Shown in pieces: positions 1-5,823 of a stretch of DNA of 5,823 nt (position 1 is the first letter of the stretch; each line of letters opens with the position of its first letter). Below the pieces are notes generated by a model that searched no databases, was not told the origin of the DNA, and saw only the letters and a list, made by a program, of their open reading frames with translations. The stretch covers positions 1 to 5,823 of the forward strand of contig CALFXW010000105.1 in NCBI GenBank assembly GCA_937957805.1, given 5' to 3'. A program made the position numbers and the translations under genes. This DNA is from an uncultured Sphingopyxis sp. GTDB taxonomy: Bacteria; Pseudomonadota; Alphaproteobacteria; Sphingomonadales; Sphingomonadaceae.

Positions 1-1
1 T

Positions 2-199
2 TACCATTACCGACACGCAATAAAGCCGGGAATCACCGGCTGGGCGCAGGTTAACCAGGGCCATGTCGCGGGCATTGAAGATACAAGGGTCAAATTATCC
101 TATGATTTTTATTATGTTAAATATTGCTCGCTTTGGCTCGATGCGTTGATTGCCGCGCGGACGATTACCACCGCACTACACCGGCGTGGCGCAAAATAA
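2..199 (+). CDS. Polyprenyl-phosphate sugar-1-phosphate transferase, C-terminal fragment
   Basis: This is the last 65 codons of a gene that begins before the window, read in frame 2 and ending with TAA at 197-199. The fragment carries the conserved end of the bacterial sugar transferase family (PF02397; ExoY, WcaJ and WbaP relatives). An Arg-His pair is followed by KPGITGWAQVNQ (fragment residues 8-19), then a Lys/Tyr-Asp block (YDFYYVKY, 34-41), then SLWLDALIAARTI (43-55), which matches the SLxLDxxIxxxT ending typical of the family. Such enzymes are membrane proteins that move a sugar-1-phosphate from a nucleotide sugar to undecaprenyl phosphate at the inner face of the plasma membrane, the first step of repeat-unit assembly. 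The Asp-Glu catalytic pair lies upstream and cannot be seen, so the sugar specificity (glucose, galactose or other) cannot be told. Codons at 90-125 are more AT-rich than in the genes downstream. The family call is secure; the exact substrate is unknown. Confidence 0.92.
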   Translation, partial: YHYRHAIKPGITGWAQVNQGHVAGIEDTRVKLSYDFYYVKYCSLWLDALIAARTITTALHRRGAK

Positions 200-230
200 A
201 TTATCCCGCCACATCGGCCTTCAGTTTAAC

Positions 231-245
231 TTGACGCGCCGTCAA
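231..245. repeat. Perfect 15-bp inverted repeat in the gap before asnB
   Basis: TTGACG, a CGC spacer and CGTCAA form a perfect 6-bp inverted repeat between the sugar transferase stop and the asnB start. No T-run follows, so an intrinsic terminator is unlikely. It could be a small hairpin in the mRNA leader, a half-site pair for a regulator, or chance. TTGACG resembles a -35 box, but I see no matching -10 box at 16-18 nt downstream. Confidence 0.3.
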
Positions 246-268
246 TTCACGCACAAGCCGCGCGCCAC

Positions 269-2080
269 ATGTGCGGCATCGTCGGTATCTTTTCTTATCA
301 TAATGCGGCCGCGCCGGTCGATGCGGGGGAATTGACGCGCATCCGTGATGCCATGGCAGCGCGCGGGCCAGATGGTTTTGCCAATTGGATAGCGGATGAC
401 GGCCGCATCGGCTTTGGCCACCGCCGACTGGCCTTCATCGACCTGAGCGATGATGGTTTGCAACCGATGCACGATGGCCATGGCCGCACCATCATCTTCA
501 ACGGCGAAATATATAATTATCGCGCGCTACGCGGCGAATTGCAGGCATTGGGCCATGTTTTTGGCACCCAAAGCGATACCGAAGTCATATTGCGCGGCCA
601 TGCGCAATGGGGCGACGCGGTGTTTTGCCGGCTGCGTGGCATGTTTGCGCTGGGGCTGTGGGACGCCAATATTGCGCGGCTGACGCTGGTGCGCGGCCCC
701 TATGGCATCAAACCGCTCTACTACGCGGATGATGGGCGGACGATCCGCTTTGCATCTTCGGTGCAAGCCCTGCTGCAATCACCCGCGATTTCGCGCGAAA
801 GTGACCCCGCAGGCGAAGCAGGCTTTTATCTGCTCGGCTCGGTGCCCGAACCCTTTACCAGCATCCGCGACATAAGGGCATTGCCCGCTGGCCATATGCT
901 GCAGGTGACGCGTGACGGCGCGACTGGCCCCACAGCCTTTCTGCAAATCAGTGCCCTTCTTGGCGATGCCGAACAGCAAGCCCCCGATTTCGCCCACCTT
1001 TCCCGCGGCGAAGTGCGCGAACGGGTGCGCGCCGCCTTGCTCGACAGTGTGGCGCACCATCTGGTTTCCGACGTGCCACTGGCGGTTTTCCTGTCTGCGG
1101 GTGTGGATTCAGGCGCAATATTGGGGCTTGCCAGCGAATGCCAATCCCCCGGCCTGACTGCGCTCACGCTAGGTTTTGCGGAATTTGCGGGGCGGGCGGA
1201 GGACGAAGCCCCCCTCGCCGCGCAATGTGCCGCCACCTATGGCGTGCCCCACCGCGTCGGCATGGTCGGCGCGGCAGATTTTGCGGCACAATCCGACGCC
1301 ATGTTGCATGCGATGGATCAGCCGAGCATCGATGGGCCAAACAGCTGGTTCATTACCAAATTTGCGCGCGAATGTGGGTTTAAGGGTGCATTGTCCGGGC
1401 TTGGCGGCGATGAATTTTTCGGAGGATACCCCAGTTTTGTCGATATTCCGCGCTGGCGGCGACAATTGGGGCCAATCCACCGCATCGGCATCGGCGGTGT
1501 CATGGCGCGCACAGCACGCGGCGCAGGCTTGGGCCGCATCGGCATCCCGCCCAAGGCGCTGGCGCTGCTCGAATATAGTGGAACAATGGCGGGCAGTTGG
1601 TTTGTCCGGCGCGGTCTGTATATGCCGTGGGAATTGCCTGCGCTGATGGGCGAAGAACGCGCAGCCGCCGGTTTGGCCGCGCTCAACCTCCTCCCCCACA
1701 TTGCAGCACAGTTGGACCCACGCGCACGCAGTGATTTTGTCCGCATCGCAACGCTGGAGGCCAGCCTTTATATGCGCAACCAATTGCTGCGCGACACCGA
1801 CTGGGCGAGCATGGCGCATAGTGTTGAGGTGCGCGTGCCGCTGGTCGACCTCGAATTATTGCGCACCGTCATGCCGCTCATCATCGCCGGACGCGTGCGC
1901 GGCAAGGATATTTTGGCGCAGGTTGCAAATCCCCCCCTGCCCGATGCCATCATCCAACGCTCCAAAACCGGCTTTACCATTCCGGTCGGCCATTGGACGG
2001 GCAGCGCACCCCGCCAATCGTCCAACCCCTTTGGCTATATCCGCGATTGGGCAAAATCGGTCGCTGCACGACATTTTTGA
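269..2080 (+). CDS. asnB: Asparagine synthetase (glutamine-hydrolysing), AsnB family
   Basis: This 603-residue protein has the usual two-domain layout. The N-terminal glutaminase (Ntn hydrolase) domain shows the nucleophile Cys2 right after Met (MCGIVGIF), which fixes the start at 269. It also shows RGPDG (32-36), FNGEIYNY (77-84), SDTEVIL (102-108) and GIKPLYY (146-152). The C-terminal synthetase domain shows the ATP pyrophosphatase loop as LSAGVDSG (275-282), SGLGGDEFFGGY (376-387), SMAHSVEVRVPLVD (514-527) and KTGF (567-570 region). The family hydrolyses glutamine, channels ammonia and amidates an adenylated carboxylate, classically aspartate to asparagine, in the cytoplasm. Length is normal and no frameshift is evident; the C-terminus ends plausibly at RHF. 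Two motif deviations are seen: Arg-Gly (142-143) where Arg-Asp is usual before PYGIKPLYY, and SAGVDSG instead of SGGxDSS. No Shine-Dalgarno sequence is visible upstream. AsnB homologues are common in polysaccharide clusters, where some are proposed to amidate sugar acids, so the true substrate may not be aspartate. Confidence 0.94.
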   Translation: MCGIVGIFSYHNAAAPVDAGELTRIRDAMAARGPDGFANWIADDGRIGFGHRRLAFIDLSDDGLQPMHDGHGRTIIFNGEIYNYRALRGELQALGHVFGTQSDTEVILRGHAQWGDAVFCRLRGMFALGLWDANIARLTLVRGPYGIKPLYYADDGRTIRFASSVQALLQSPAISRESDPAGEAGFYLLGSVPEPFTSIRDIRALPAGHMLQVTRDGATGPTAFLQISALLGDAEQQAPDFAHLSRGEVRERVRAALLDSVAHHLVSDVPLAVFLSAGVDSGAILGLASECQSPGLTALTLGFAEFAGRAEDEAPLAAQCAATYGVPHRVGMVGAADFAAQSDAMLHAMDQPSIDGPNSWFITKFARECGFKGALSGLGGDEFFGGYPSFVDIPRWRRQLGPIHRIGIGGVMARTARGAGLGRIGIPPKALALLEYSGTMAGSWFVRRGLYMPWELPALMGEERAAAGLAALNLLPHIAAQLDPRARSDFVRIATLEASLYMRNQLLRDTDWASMAHSVEVRVPLVDLELLRTVMPLIIAGRVRGKDILAQVANPPLPDAIIQRSKTGFTIPVGHWTGSAPRQSSNPFGYIRDWAKSVAARHF

Positions 2081-2184
2081 TATTGGCAGCCCCACCGGCG
2101 CGTCCGCATGGGGAGATAGAGGCTTTTGGTGGCTGGACGCCCATGGCCCAAGCGGTTAAGGCCGCGCCAACCCCTCACCACGAC

Positions 2185-2195
2185 AAAAAGAGAAG
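2185..2195 (+). promoter_or_regulatory. Purine-rich ribosome binding site of gmd with tandem ATG starts
   Basis: An A/G-only run ending GAGAAG directly abuts two in-frame ATG codons at 2196 and 2199. The GAG core at 2190-2192 lies 3 nt from the first ATG and 6 nt from the second, so the second ATG is slightly better placed. The resulting proteins differ by one Met only. The preceding gap (2081-2184) holds no convincing promoter or terminator. Confidence 0.6.
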
Positions 2196-3257
2196 ATGAT
2201 GCAAAGTCAGCAAAAAGTTGCGCTCGTTACCGGCATTACCGGACAGGATGGTGCCTATCTCGCCCGCCTGTTGCTCGAAAAAAATTATATTGTGCATGGG
2301 CTTAAGCGCCGCTCCTCCTCCTTCAACACGGGGCGGATAGAGGATATTTATCAAGACCCGCATATCGATGATGCGCGCTTTTTCCTGCACCATGGCGACC
2401 TGACCGACAGCACCAATTTGATCCGCATCATTCAGGAAACGCAGCCCGACGAAATCTATAATCTGGCCGCACAAAGCCATGTGCAGGTCAGCTTTGAAGC
2501 GCCTGAATATACCGCCAATGCCGACGCCATCGGCACGCTCCGCCTGCTTGAAGCCATCCGCATACTGAAGCTGGAAAAAAAGACCCGTTTCTATCAGGCG
2601 TCCACTTCGGAACTTTACGGCCTGGTGCAAGAAGTGCCACAGCGCGAAACCACGCCATTTTACCCGCGCTCCCCCTATGCGGTGGCGAAACTTTACGCTT
2701 ATTGGATCGTCGTCAATTACCGCGAAGCATATGGCATCCATGCGTCGAACGGCATTTTGTTCAACCATGAAAGCCCGCTGCGCGGCGAAACCTTTGTCAC
2801 CCGCAAAATCACGCGCGCAGCAGCGGCAATCAGCCTTGGTCAGCAGGAAAAACTATATCTCGGCAACCTCGATGCCAAGCGCGACTGGGGTCATGCGGCC
2901 GAATATGTGCGCGGCATGTGGATGATGATGCAGCAGGATGAACCCGACGATTATGTGCTGGCGACCGGCGAAACAACGACGGTGCGCGATTTCGTCAACT
3001 GGTCGTTTGAAGATGTCGGCATCACGCTGAACTGGCAGGGCGAAGGCGTCGAAGAAAAGGGGCTTTGCGCCAAAACGGGCCGGGTTCTGGTCGAAGTTGA
3101 CCCGCGCTATTTCCGCCCGACAGAGGTTGAATTGCTGCTGGGTGACCCCAAAAAGGCGCAGCAGAAATTGGGCTGGCACCACGAAACCAGCGTGCGCGAA
3201 CTGGCGCGGGAAATGGTGACTGCCGACCTTGCACTGCTCCGCAAGTCGCTGGGCTGA
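2196..3257 (+). CDS. gmd: GDP-mannose 4,6-dehydratase
   Basis: This enzyme converts GDP-D-mannose to GDP-4-keto-6-deoxy-D-mannose in the cytoplasm, the entry step to GDP-L-fucose, GDP-rhamnose and GDP-perosamine. The 353-residue protein is full length for the family. It is an extended short-chain dehydrogenase with the nucleotide-binding GITGQDG (13-19), the NADP-phosphate/tetramer loop KRRSSSFNT (37-45), HGDLTD (66-71) and NLAAQSHV (89-96). The catalytic set is in STSELYG (136-142: Thr137, Glu139) and YAVAK (161-165: Tyr161, Lys165). The GDP-mannose-binding region contains [18 protein letters not shown] (190-207) and [11 protein letters not shown] (228-238). Leu195 replaces the first Arg of the ESPRRG form seen in E. 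coli; I regard this as family variation. TGA at 3255-3257 is followed 13 bp later by fcl, the next enzyme in the pathway, which strongly supports a shared transcript and GDP-L-fucose as the product. Confidence 0.97.
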   Translation: MMQSQQKVALVTGITGQDGAYLARLLLEKNYIVHGLKRRSSSFNTGRIEDIYQDPHIDDARFFLHHGDLTDSTNLIRIIQETQPDEIYNLAAQSHVQVSFEAPEYTANADAIGTLRLLEAIRILKLEKKTRFYQASTSELYGLVQEVPQRETTPFYPRSPYAVAKLYAYWIVVNYREAYGIHASNGILFNHESPLRGETFVTRKITRAAAAISLGQQEKLYLGNLDAKRDWGHAAEYVRGMWMMMQQDEPDDYVLATGETTTVRDFVNWSFEDVGITLNWQGEGVEEKGLCAKTGRVLVEVDPRYFRPTEVELLLGDPKKAQQKLGWHHETSVRELAREMVTADLALLRKSLG

Positions 3258-3260
3258 GGA
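3256..3260 (+). promoter_or_regulatory. Ribosome binding site of fcl overlapping the gmd stop
   Basis: GAGGA overlaps the last two bases of the gmd stop codon and sits 10 nt before the fcl ATG at 3271. The spacing is slightly long but acceptable. The overlap suggests that ribosomes ending gmd could reinitiate on fcl. Confidence 0.6.
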
Positions 3261-3270
3261 CAGCTAACCG

Positions 3271-4227
3271 ATGACGGGTCTGGCGAACAAACGCATTTTC
3301 ATTGCCGGTCATGCTGGCATGGTCGGGCGCGCGATTGTTCGTCGCCTAGCGCGGGAGGATGCGACCATCCTCACCGCGACGCGCGCGGAACTTGACCTTA
3401 CCGACAAGGCCGCGGTCGATAGCTGGTTTGCCGTCAACCGGCCAGACATCGTCTTTCTGGCGGCGGCCAAGGTTGGGGGTATCCACGCCAACAACAGCCT
3501 GCCGGTCGATTTTTTGCGCGACAATCTGCTCATCGAATTGGCGGTGATAGAGGCGGCGCACCGCCATAGCGTTGAAAAACTGATCTTCCTCGGCTCCTCC
3601 TGCATTTACCCAAAGCTTGCCGCGCAACCGATCGTGGAAGAAGCACTGCTATCCGGCCCGCTCGAAGAAACCAACATCTGGTATGCGGTCGCCAAAATCG
3701 CCGGGATTAAACTGTGCCAAGCCTATCGCCGCCAATATGGCTGCAATTTCATCGCCGCGCAGCCAACCAACCTTTATGGGCCGGACGATAATTTCGATCT
3801 GGCAACCAGCCATGTCCTGCCCGCGCTGATCCGCAAAGCATTGGACGCGCGCGACAGCGGGGCTGATGCGTTGACCATCTGGGGCAGCGGCACGCCGCAG
3901 CGCGAATTTATGCATGTCGATGATCTGGCCGATGCACTGGTTTTTCTGGCGCAGCATTATGATGACGAAGCGCCGATCAACGTCGGCAGCGGACAGGAAG
4001 TCACCATCGCCGAACTGGCGCGCATAATCTGCGCACAAGCGGCGTTTGCAGGCGATCTACAATTTGACGCCAGCAAGCCCGACGGCACCCCGCGCAAGCG
4101 CATCGACAGCAGCAAATTGGCCGCGCTCGGCTGGCAGGCATCGACCCCGCTCGACAGCGGAATTGCCGATACCATCGCCTGGTATGAGGCGGCACGGCGC
4201 GATGGCAATTTGGTGCGCGGCGGGTGA
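3271..4227 (+). CDS. fcl: GDP-L-fucose synthase (3,5-epimerase/4-reductase)
   Basis: This NADPH-dependent enzyme takes the Gmd product GDP-4-keto-6-deoxy-mannose through 3,5-epimerisation and 4-reduction to GDP-L-fucose. The 318-residue protein is of usual length. It shows the Rossmann motif GHAGMVG (13-19), AAAKVGGIHANN (64-75) and GSSCIYP (108-114). The catalytic Ser109, Tyr138 and Lys142 lie in the GSSCIYP and YAVAK blocks. Cys111 and His181 (SHVLPAL) align with the acid/base pair Cys109/His179 of the E. coli enzyme. Further family blocks are QPTNLYGPDDNF (164-175), GSGTPQREFMHVDDLADA (205-222) and NVGSG (237-241). All key residues are present, so the enzyme should be active. It is also called wcaG in colanic acid clusters. 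Its TGA overlaps the GTG start of the glycosyltransferase gene. An active gmd-fcl pair makes L-fucose (or a derivative) a likely component of the polymer. Confidence 0.97.
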   Translation: MTGLANKRIFIAGHAGMVGRAIVRRLAREDATILTATRAELDLTDKAAVDSWFAVNRPDIVFLAAAKVGGIHANNSLPVDFLRDNLLIELAVIEAAHRHSVEKLIFLGSSCIYPKLAAQPIVEEALLSGPLEETNIWYAVAKIAGIKLCQAYRRQYGCNFIAAQPTNLYGPDDNFDLATSHVLPALIRKALDARDSGADALTIWGSGTPQREFMHVDDLADALVFLAQHYDDEAPINVGSGQEVTIAELARIICAQAAFAGDLQFDASKPDGTPRKRIDSSKLAALGWQASTPLDSGIADTIAWYEAARRDGNLVRGG

Positions 4228-5453
4228 ATATGGGCACGGCCCCTGCCCCCCGCGTCCACATCTGCAACCGTTTCTATTTCCCGGACAACAGCGCCACCGC
4301 ACAGATAGCGGCGGATTTAGGGCGCGACCTTGTGGCGCGCGGCTGGACGGTCATCGCCCATGCATCACGCCATCCCTATGCCGATGGGCCGGTGCTACCG
4401 CTACGCGAACAAATTGACGGGGTGGATATCCGCCGGCTGCGCGCCGCCAATGTTGGTCGCCATAGCGGCTGGGGCCGCGCGGTCGATTACCTCAGCTATC
4501 ATATCGCCATTTTTGTCCGCTTGGTCGTCAGCCTGCGCGGCGGCGACATTGTCATCTGCAAGACCGACCCGCCGATGTTGTCGGTCACCATTGCCATCGC
4601 CGCCGCACTGCGCGGGGCAAAGCTGGTGCATTGGTTGCAGGATTTATTTCCTGAGGTGGCGGATTCCATGTTGCCGCGCGCGATCACCCGCTTGCTCAGC
4701 GGCGCGCGCAACTGGTCGCTGCGCCGGGGGCAAAGCGCGGTGGCAATCGGCGAACTGATGGCCGATAAATTGGCGCGCATCGGCCTGCCGCGTGATGCCA
4801 TCACCACCATTCCCAATTGGGCCGATGCCGATATTCACCCCGTCGCGCGCGAAACCAATCCCGCACGGCGCGCGTGGGGCTTAACCCCCGACATTTTCAC
4901 CATCAGCTATTCAGGTAATTTGGGTTTCGCCCATGATTTTGCGACGATGCTGGCGGCCGCAGAAAAATTGCGCGATGCGCCACGCTTCCAATTTTTGATG
5001 ATCGGCGGCGGCGCAGGGATGCGCGCGTTGGAGGGGGAAGTGGCGGCCCGTGCGCTCCCCAATATCCGTTTTCTCCCCTATCAACCGCGCGACGCGCTGT
5101 CGCAATCTTTGGGCGCGGGCGATGTCCACTGGCTGTCGCTGCGCCCGGCGATGGAGGGACTGATTGTCCCCAGCAAGCTTTATGGCATCATCGCCGCCCA
5201 CCGCCCGTTCATCTTCGTCGGCGACGGCACCGGCGAAGTAGCACGCTTTATCGCTGCCCATGGCGGTGGCACGGTGGTCGCAGAGGGGGACGGCGACGCC
5301 ATGGCCGCCGCCATCACCCGCCTTGCCGACGATGCAGCGCATTATGCACGCATGACGGATGAAAATGCCGCAGCGGCACAAATTTACGCCAAGCCCAGCG
5401 CGCTTGCCAAATGGGACGGATTATTGCGCCGCGTTGCCGCTGGCGGCGGGTAA
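4224..5453 (+). CDS. Glycosyltransferase, GT-B fold, family 4 (WcaI/WbuB-like)
   Basis: This 409-residue protein resembles the WcaI/WbuB group of retaining glycosyltransferases found beside nucleotide-sugar genes. In the N-terminal acceptor domain I see RFYFPDNSATAQIAADLGRD (16-35), close to the family's opening loop, then TDPPMLSV (114-121) and HWLQDLFPEVA (136-146). The C-terminal donor domain begins near YSGNLGFAHDF (229-239), has MIGGG (259-263), and includes EGLIVPSKLYGIIAAHRP (311-328) followed by FVGD. In that block Glu311 and Lys318 are expected to contact the donor, and Gly321 stands where other GT4 enzymes often have the second Glu. It is probably cytosolic or membrane-associated; the hydrophobic stretches at 93-105 and 119-130 are normal for this fold. 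GTG at 4224 overlaps the fcl stop by 4 bp; an ATG at 4230 is the other possible start, and neither has a strong Shine-Dalgarno. A fucosyl donor is suggested by context only. Confidence 0.92.
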   Translation: MNMGTAPAPRVHICNRFYFPDNSATAQIAADLGRDLVARGWTVIAHASRHPYADGPVLPLREQIDGVDIRRLRAANVGRHSGWGRAVDYLSYHIAIFVRLVVSLRGGDIVICKTDPPMLSVTIAIAAALRGAKLVHWLQDLFPEVADSMLPRAITRLLSGARNWSLRRGQSAVAIGELMADKLARIGLPRDAITTIPNWADADIHPVARETNPARRAWGLTPDIFTISYSGNLGFAHDFATMLAAAEKLRDAPRFQFLMIGGGAGMRALEGEVAARALPNIRFLPYQPRDALSQSLGAGDVHWLSLRPAMEGLIVPSKLYGIIAAHRPFIFVGDGTGEVARFIAAHGGGTVVAEGDGDAMAAAITRLADDAAHYARMTDENAAAAQIYAKPSALAKWDGLLRRVAAGGG

Positions 5454-5690
5454 CACCGCTATCTGGCGCATCGTCACCACCCGATCCTCGGGAAAGGTCA
5501 ACGGCGCGCCGACCAGCGCCATATTTTGCGCACCGCAGCCTGATGCTGGCACACTGAACGCAATTTCCGCCGCAGACGCGCCCTGTGCAACGGTGCCCAG
5601 GTCGAGGCTGGCCAGCGACGCTGCCCCACCGGCGCGACAGGTCAGCCGCCACTGCAACGCCTCCGCACGCAGGCTGCCATCACCGGCCTC
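5421..5690 (-). CDS. C-terminal part of an unrecognised protein, converging on the glycosyltransferase gene
   Basis: Read on the minus strand, this frame ends with TAA at 5421-5423 and is open back past 5690 to the window edge. The last 88 or so residues look like real protein: alternating hydrophobic and polar residues suggest beta strands (LQWRLTC, EIAFSVP, NMALVG, DRVVTMRQIAVLP), with two Cys residues 34 positions apart. I do not recognise the family. The pattern suggests a small beta-sandwich C-terminal domain, perhaps exported, but no signal peptide or start is visible. Upstream of about 5690 the same frame becomes a Gly/Asp/Glu-rich low-complexity string that looks like an antisense shadow, so the true gene appears to be interrupted there. 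The stop lies 33 bp inside the glycosyltransferase reading frame (convergent tail-to-tail overlap). No homology could be tested. Confidence 0.55.
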   Translation of the reverse strand, partial: EAGDGSLRAEALQWRLTCRAGGAASLASLDLGTVAQGASAAEIAFSVPASGCGAQNMALVGAPLTFPEDRVVTMRQIAVLPAASGNAAQ

Positions 5691-5823
5691 GGGGCGGTCA
5701 CCGCCACCCTCACCGGCACCTCCGTCACTCCGGTCGGCGGCATCACCGTCGCCGAGGGCACGCTCGTCTTCGGCCTCGGCGACCGGCCCTTCTTCTCCGT
5801 TCCCGTGGTCAACCACGCCTCCC
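5685..5823 (+). CDS. Possible partial CDS in GC-rich foreign or chimeric end piece
   Basis: Frame 3 of the + strand is open from 5544 to the window edge. From about 5685 it reads as a plausible, beta-rich protein segment (for example TLVFGLGDRPFFSVPVVNHA near the end). Almost every codon from 5691 ends in G or C (two exceptions by my count), far more biased than the genes at 269-5453, and local GC is about 73%. There is no ATG, GTG or TTG start in frame after the stop at 5541-5543, so the 5' part of the gene is missing. A competing minus-strand frame here is also GC-ending but reads as basic, proline-rich sequence and stops near 5645. The product is not recognised. The style resembles a high-GC organism such as an actinobacterium or its phage, which is a weak inference. 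Confidence 0.3.

Noticed and set aside
475..484. GGCCATGGCC palindrome
   Set aside because: It lies within asnB coding sequence, is made of common codons and is likely chance.
1169..1819. 216-codon open frame on the minus strand within asnB
   Set aside because: It lies wholly antisense to a gene with all family motifs and reads as a His/Cys/Arg/Gln-rich string without recognisable motifs, as antisense shadows do.
2083..2118. TTGGCA followed by AT-containing sequence as a gmd promoter
   Set aside because: No credible -10 box is found at the right spacing, and the match is too weak to call.
1701..2159. Alternative + frame that runs past the asnB stop to 2159, suggesting a frameshifted asnB C-terminus
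   Set aside because: The asnB frame keeps its motifs to KTGF and ends with a plausible YIRDWAKSVAARHF tail at normal family length; the extra residues in the other frame do not look like a conserved extension.
2175..2768. 197-codon open frame on the minus strand over the gmd start
   Set aside because: It is antisense to the strongly conserved Rossmann half of gmd, shows no motifs of its own, and would run through the gmd ribosome binding site.
2769..2789. Leu instead of Arg in the ESPRRG motif of Gmd as a sign of inactivation
   Set aside because: All catalytic and cofactor residues are intact and non-Arg residues at this position occur, as I recall, in alphaproteobacterial Gmd proteins.

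Overview
The window is a compact stretch of a bacterial surface-polysaccharide (capsule, exopolysaccharide or O-antigen) locus. The main part has a GC content that I judge by eye to be near 60%. Its protein sequences and gene set look like an alphaproteobacterium, most likely a sphingomonad such as Sphingopyxis or Sphingomonas. That taxonomic placement is inference, because there is no rRNA or other phylogenetic marker here.

Layout: 1-199 (+) is the C-terminal end of a membrane polyprenyl-phosphate sugar-1-phosphate transferase, the enzyme class that starts repeat-unit assembly. 200-268 is a short gap with a perfect 15-bp inverted repeat and no clear ribosome binding site. 269-2080 (+) is a complete glutamine-dependent asparagine synthetase-family protein (AsnB type). 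2081-2195 is a 115-bp gap ending in a purine-rich ribosome binding site. 2196-3257 (+) is GDP-mannose 4,6-dehydratase (gmd). 3271-4227 (+) is GDP-L-fucose synthase (fcl). 4224-5453 (+) is a GT-B glycosyltransferase resembling the WcaI/WbuB group. 5421 to about 5690 (-) is the C-terminal end of an unrecognised protein that converges on, and overlaps, the glycosyltransferase gene. 5690-5823 is a much more GC-rich piece (about 73% by my count) whose best coding signal switches to the + strand.

How the genes work together: Gmd converts GDP-D-mannose to GDP-4-keto-6-deoxy-D-mannose, and Fcl epimerises and reduces this to GDP-L-fucose. The glycosyltransferase could transfer fucose or another sugar onto a lipid-linked repeat unit, which the initiating transferase would have begun by loading a sugar-1-phosphate onto undecaprenyl phosphate. 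The AsnB-family protein may make asparagine, or may amidate a sugar acid in the polymer. gmd, fcl and the glycosyltransferase gene are tightly packed (13-bp gap, then 4-bp overlap) and are almost certainly co-transcribed.

I do not see an undescribed system. The pathway genes are recognisable and intact. The points most worth checking are the abrupt change of composition and coding strand near 5660-5700, which looks like a recombination breakpoint or an assembly chimera, and the possible polysaccharide-modifying role and motif deviations of the AsnB homologue. I see no tRNA, rRNA, CRISPR array, insertion sequence or convincing intrinsic terminator.
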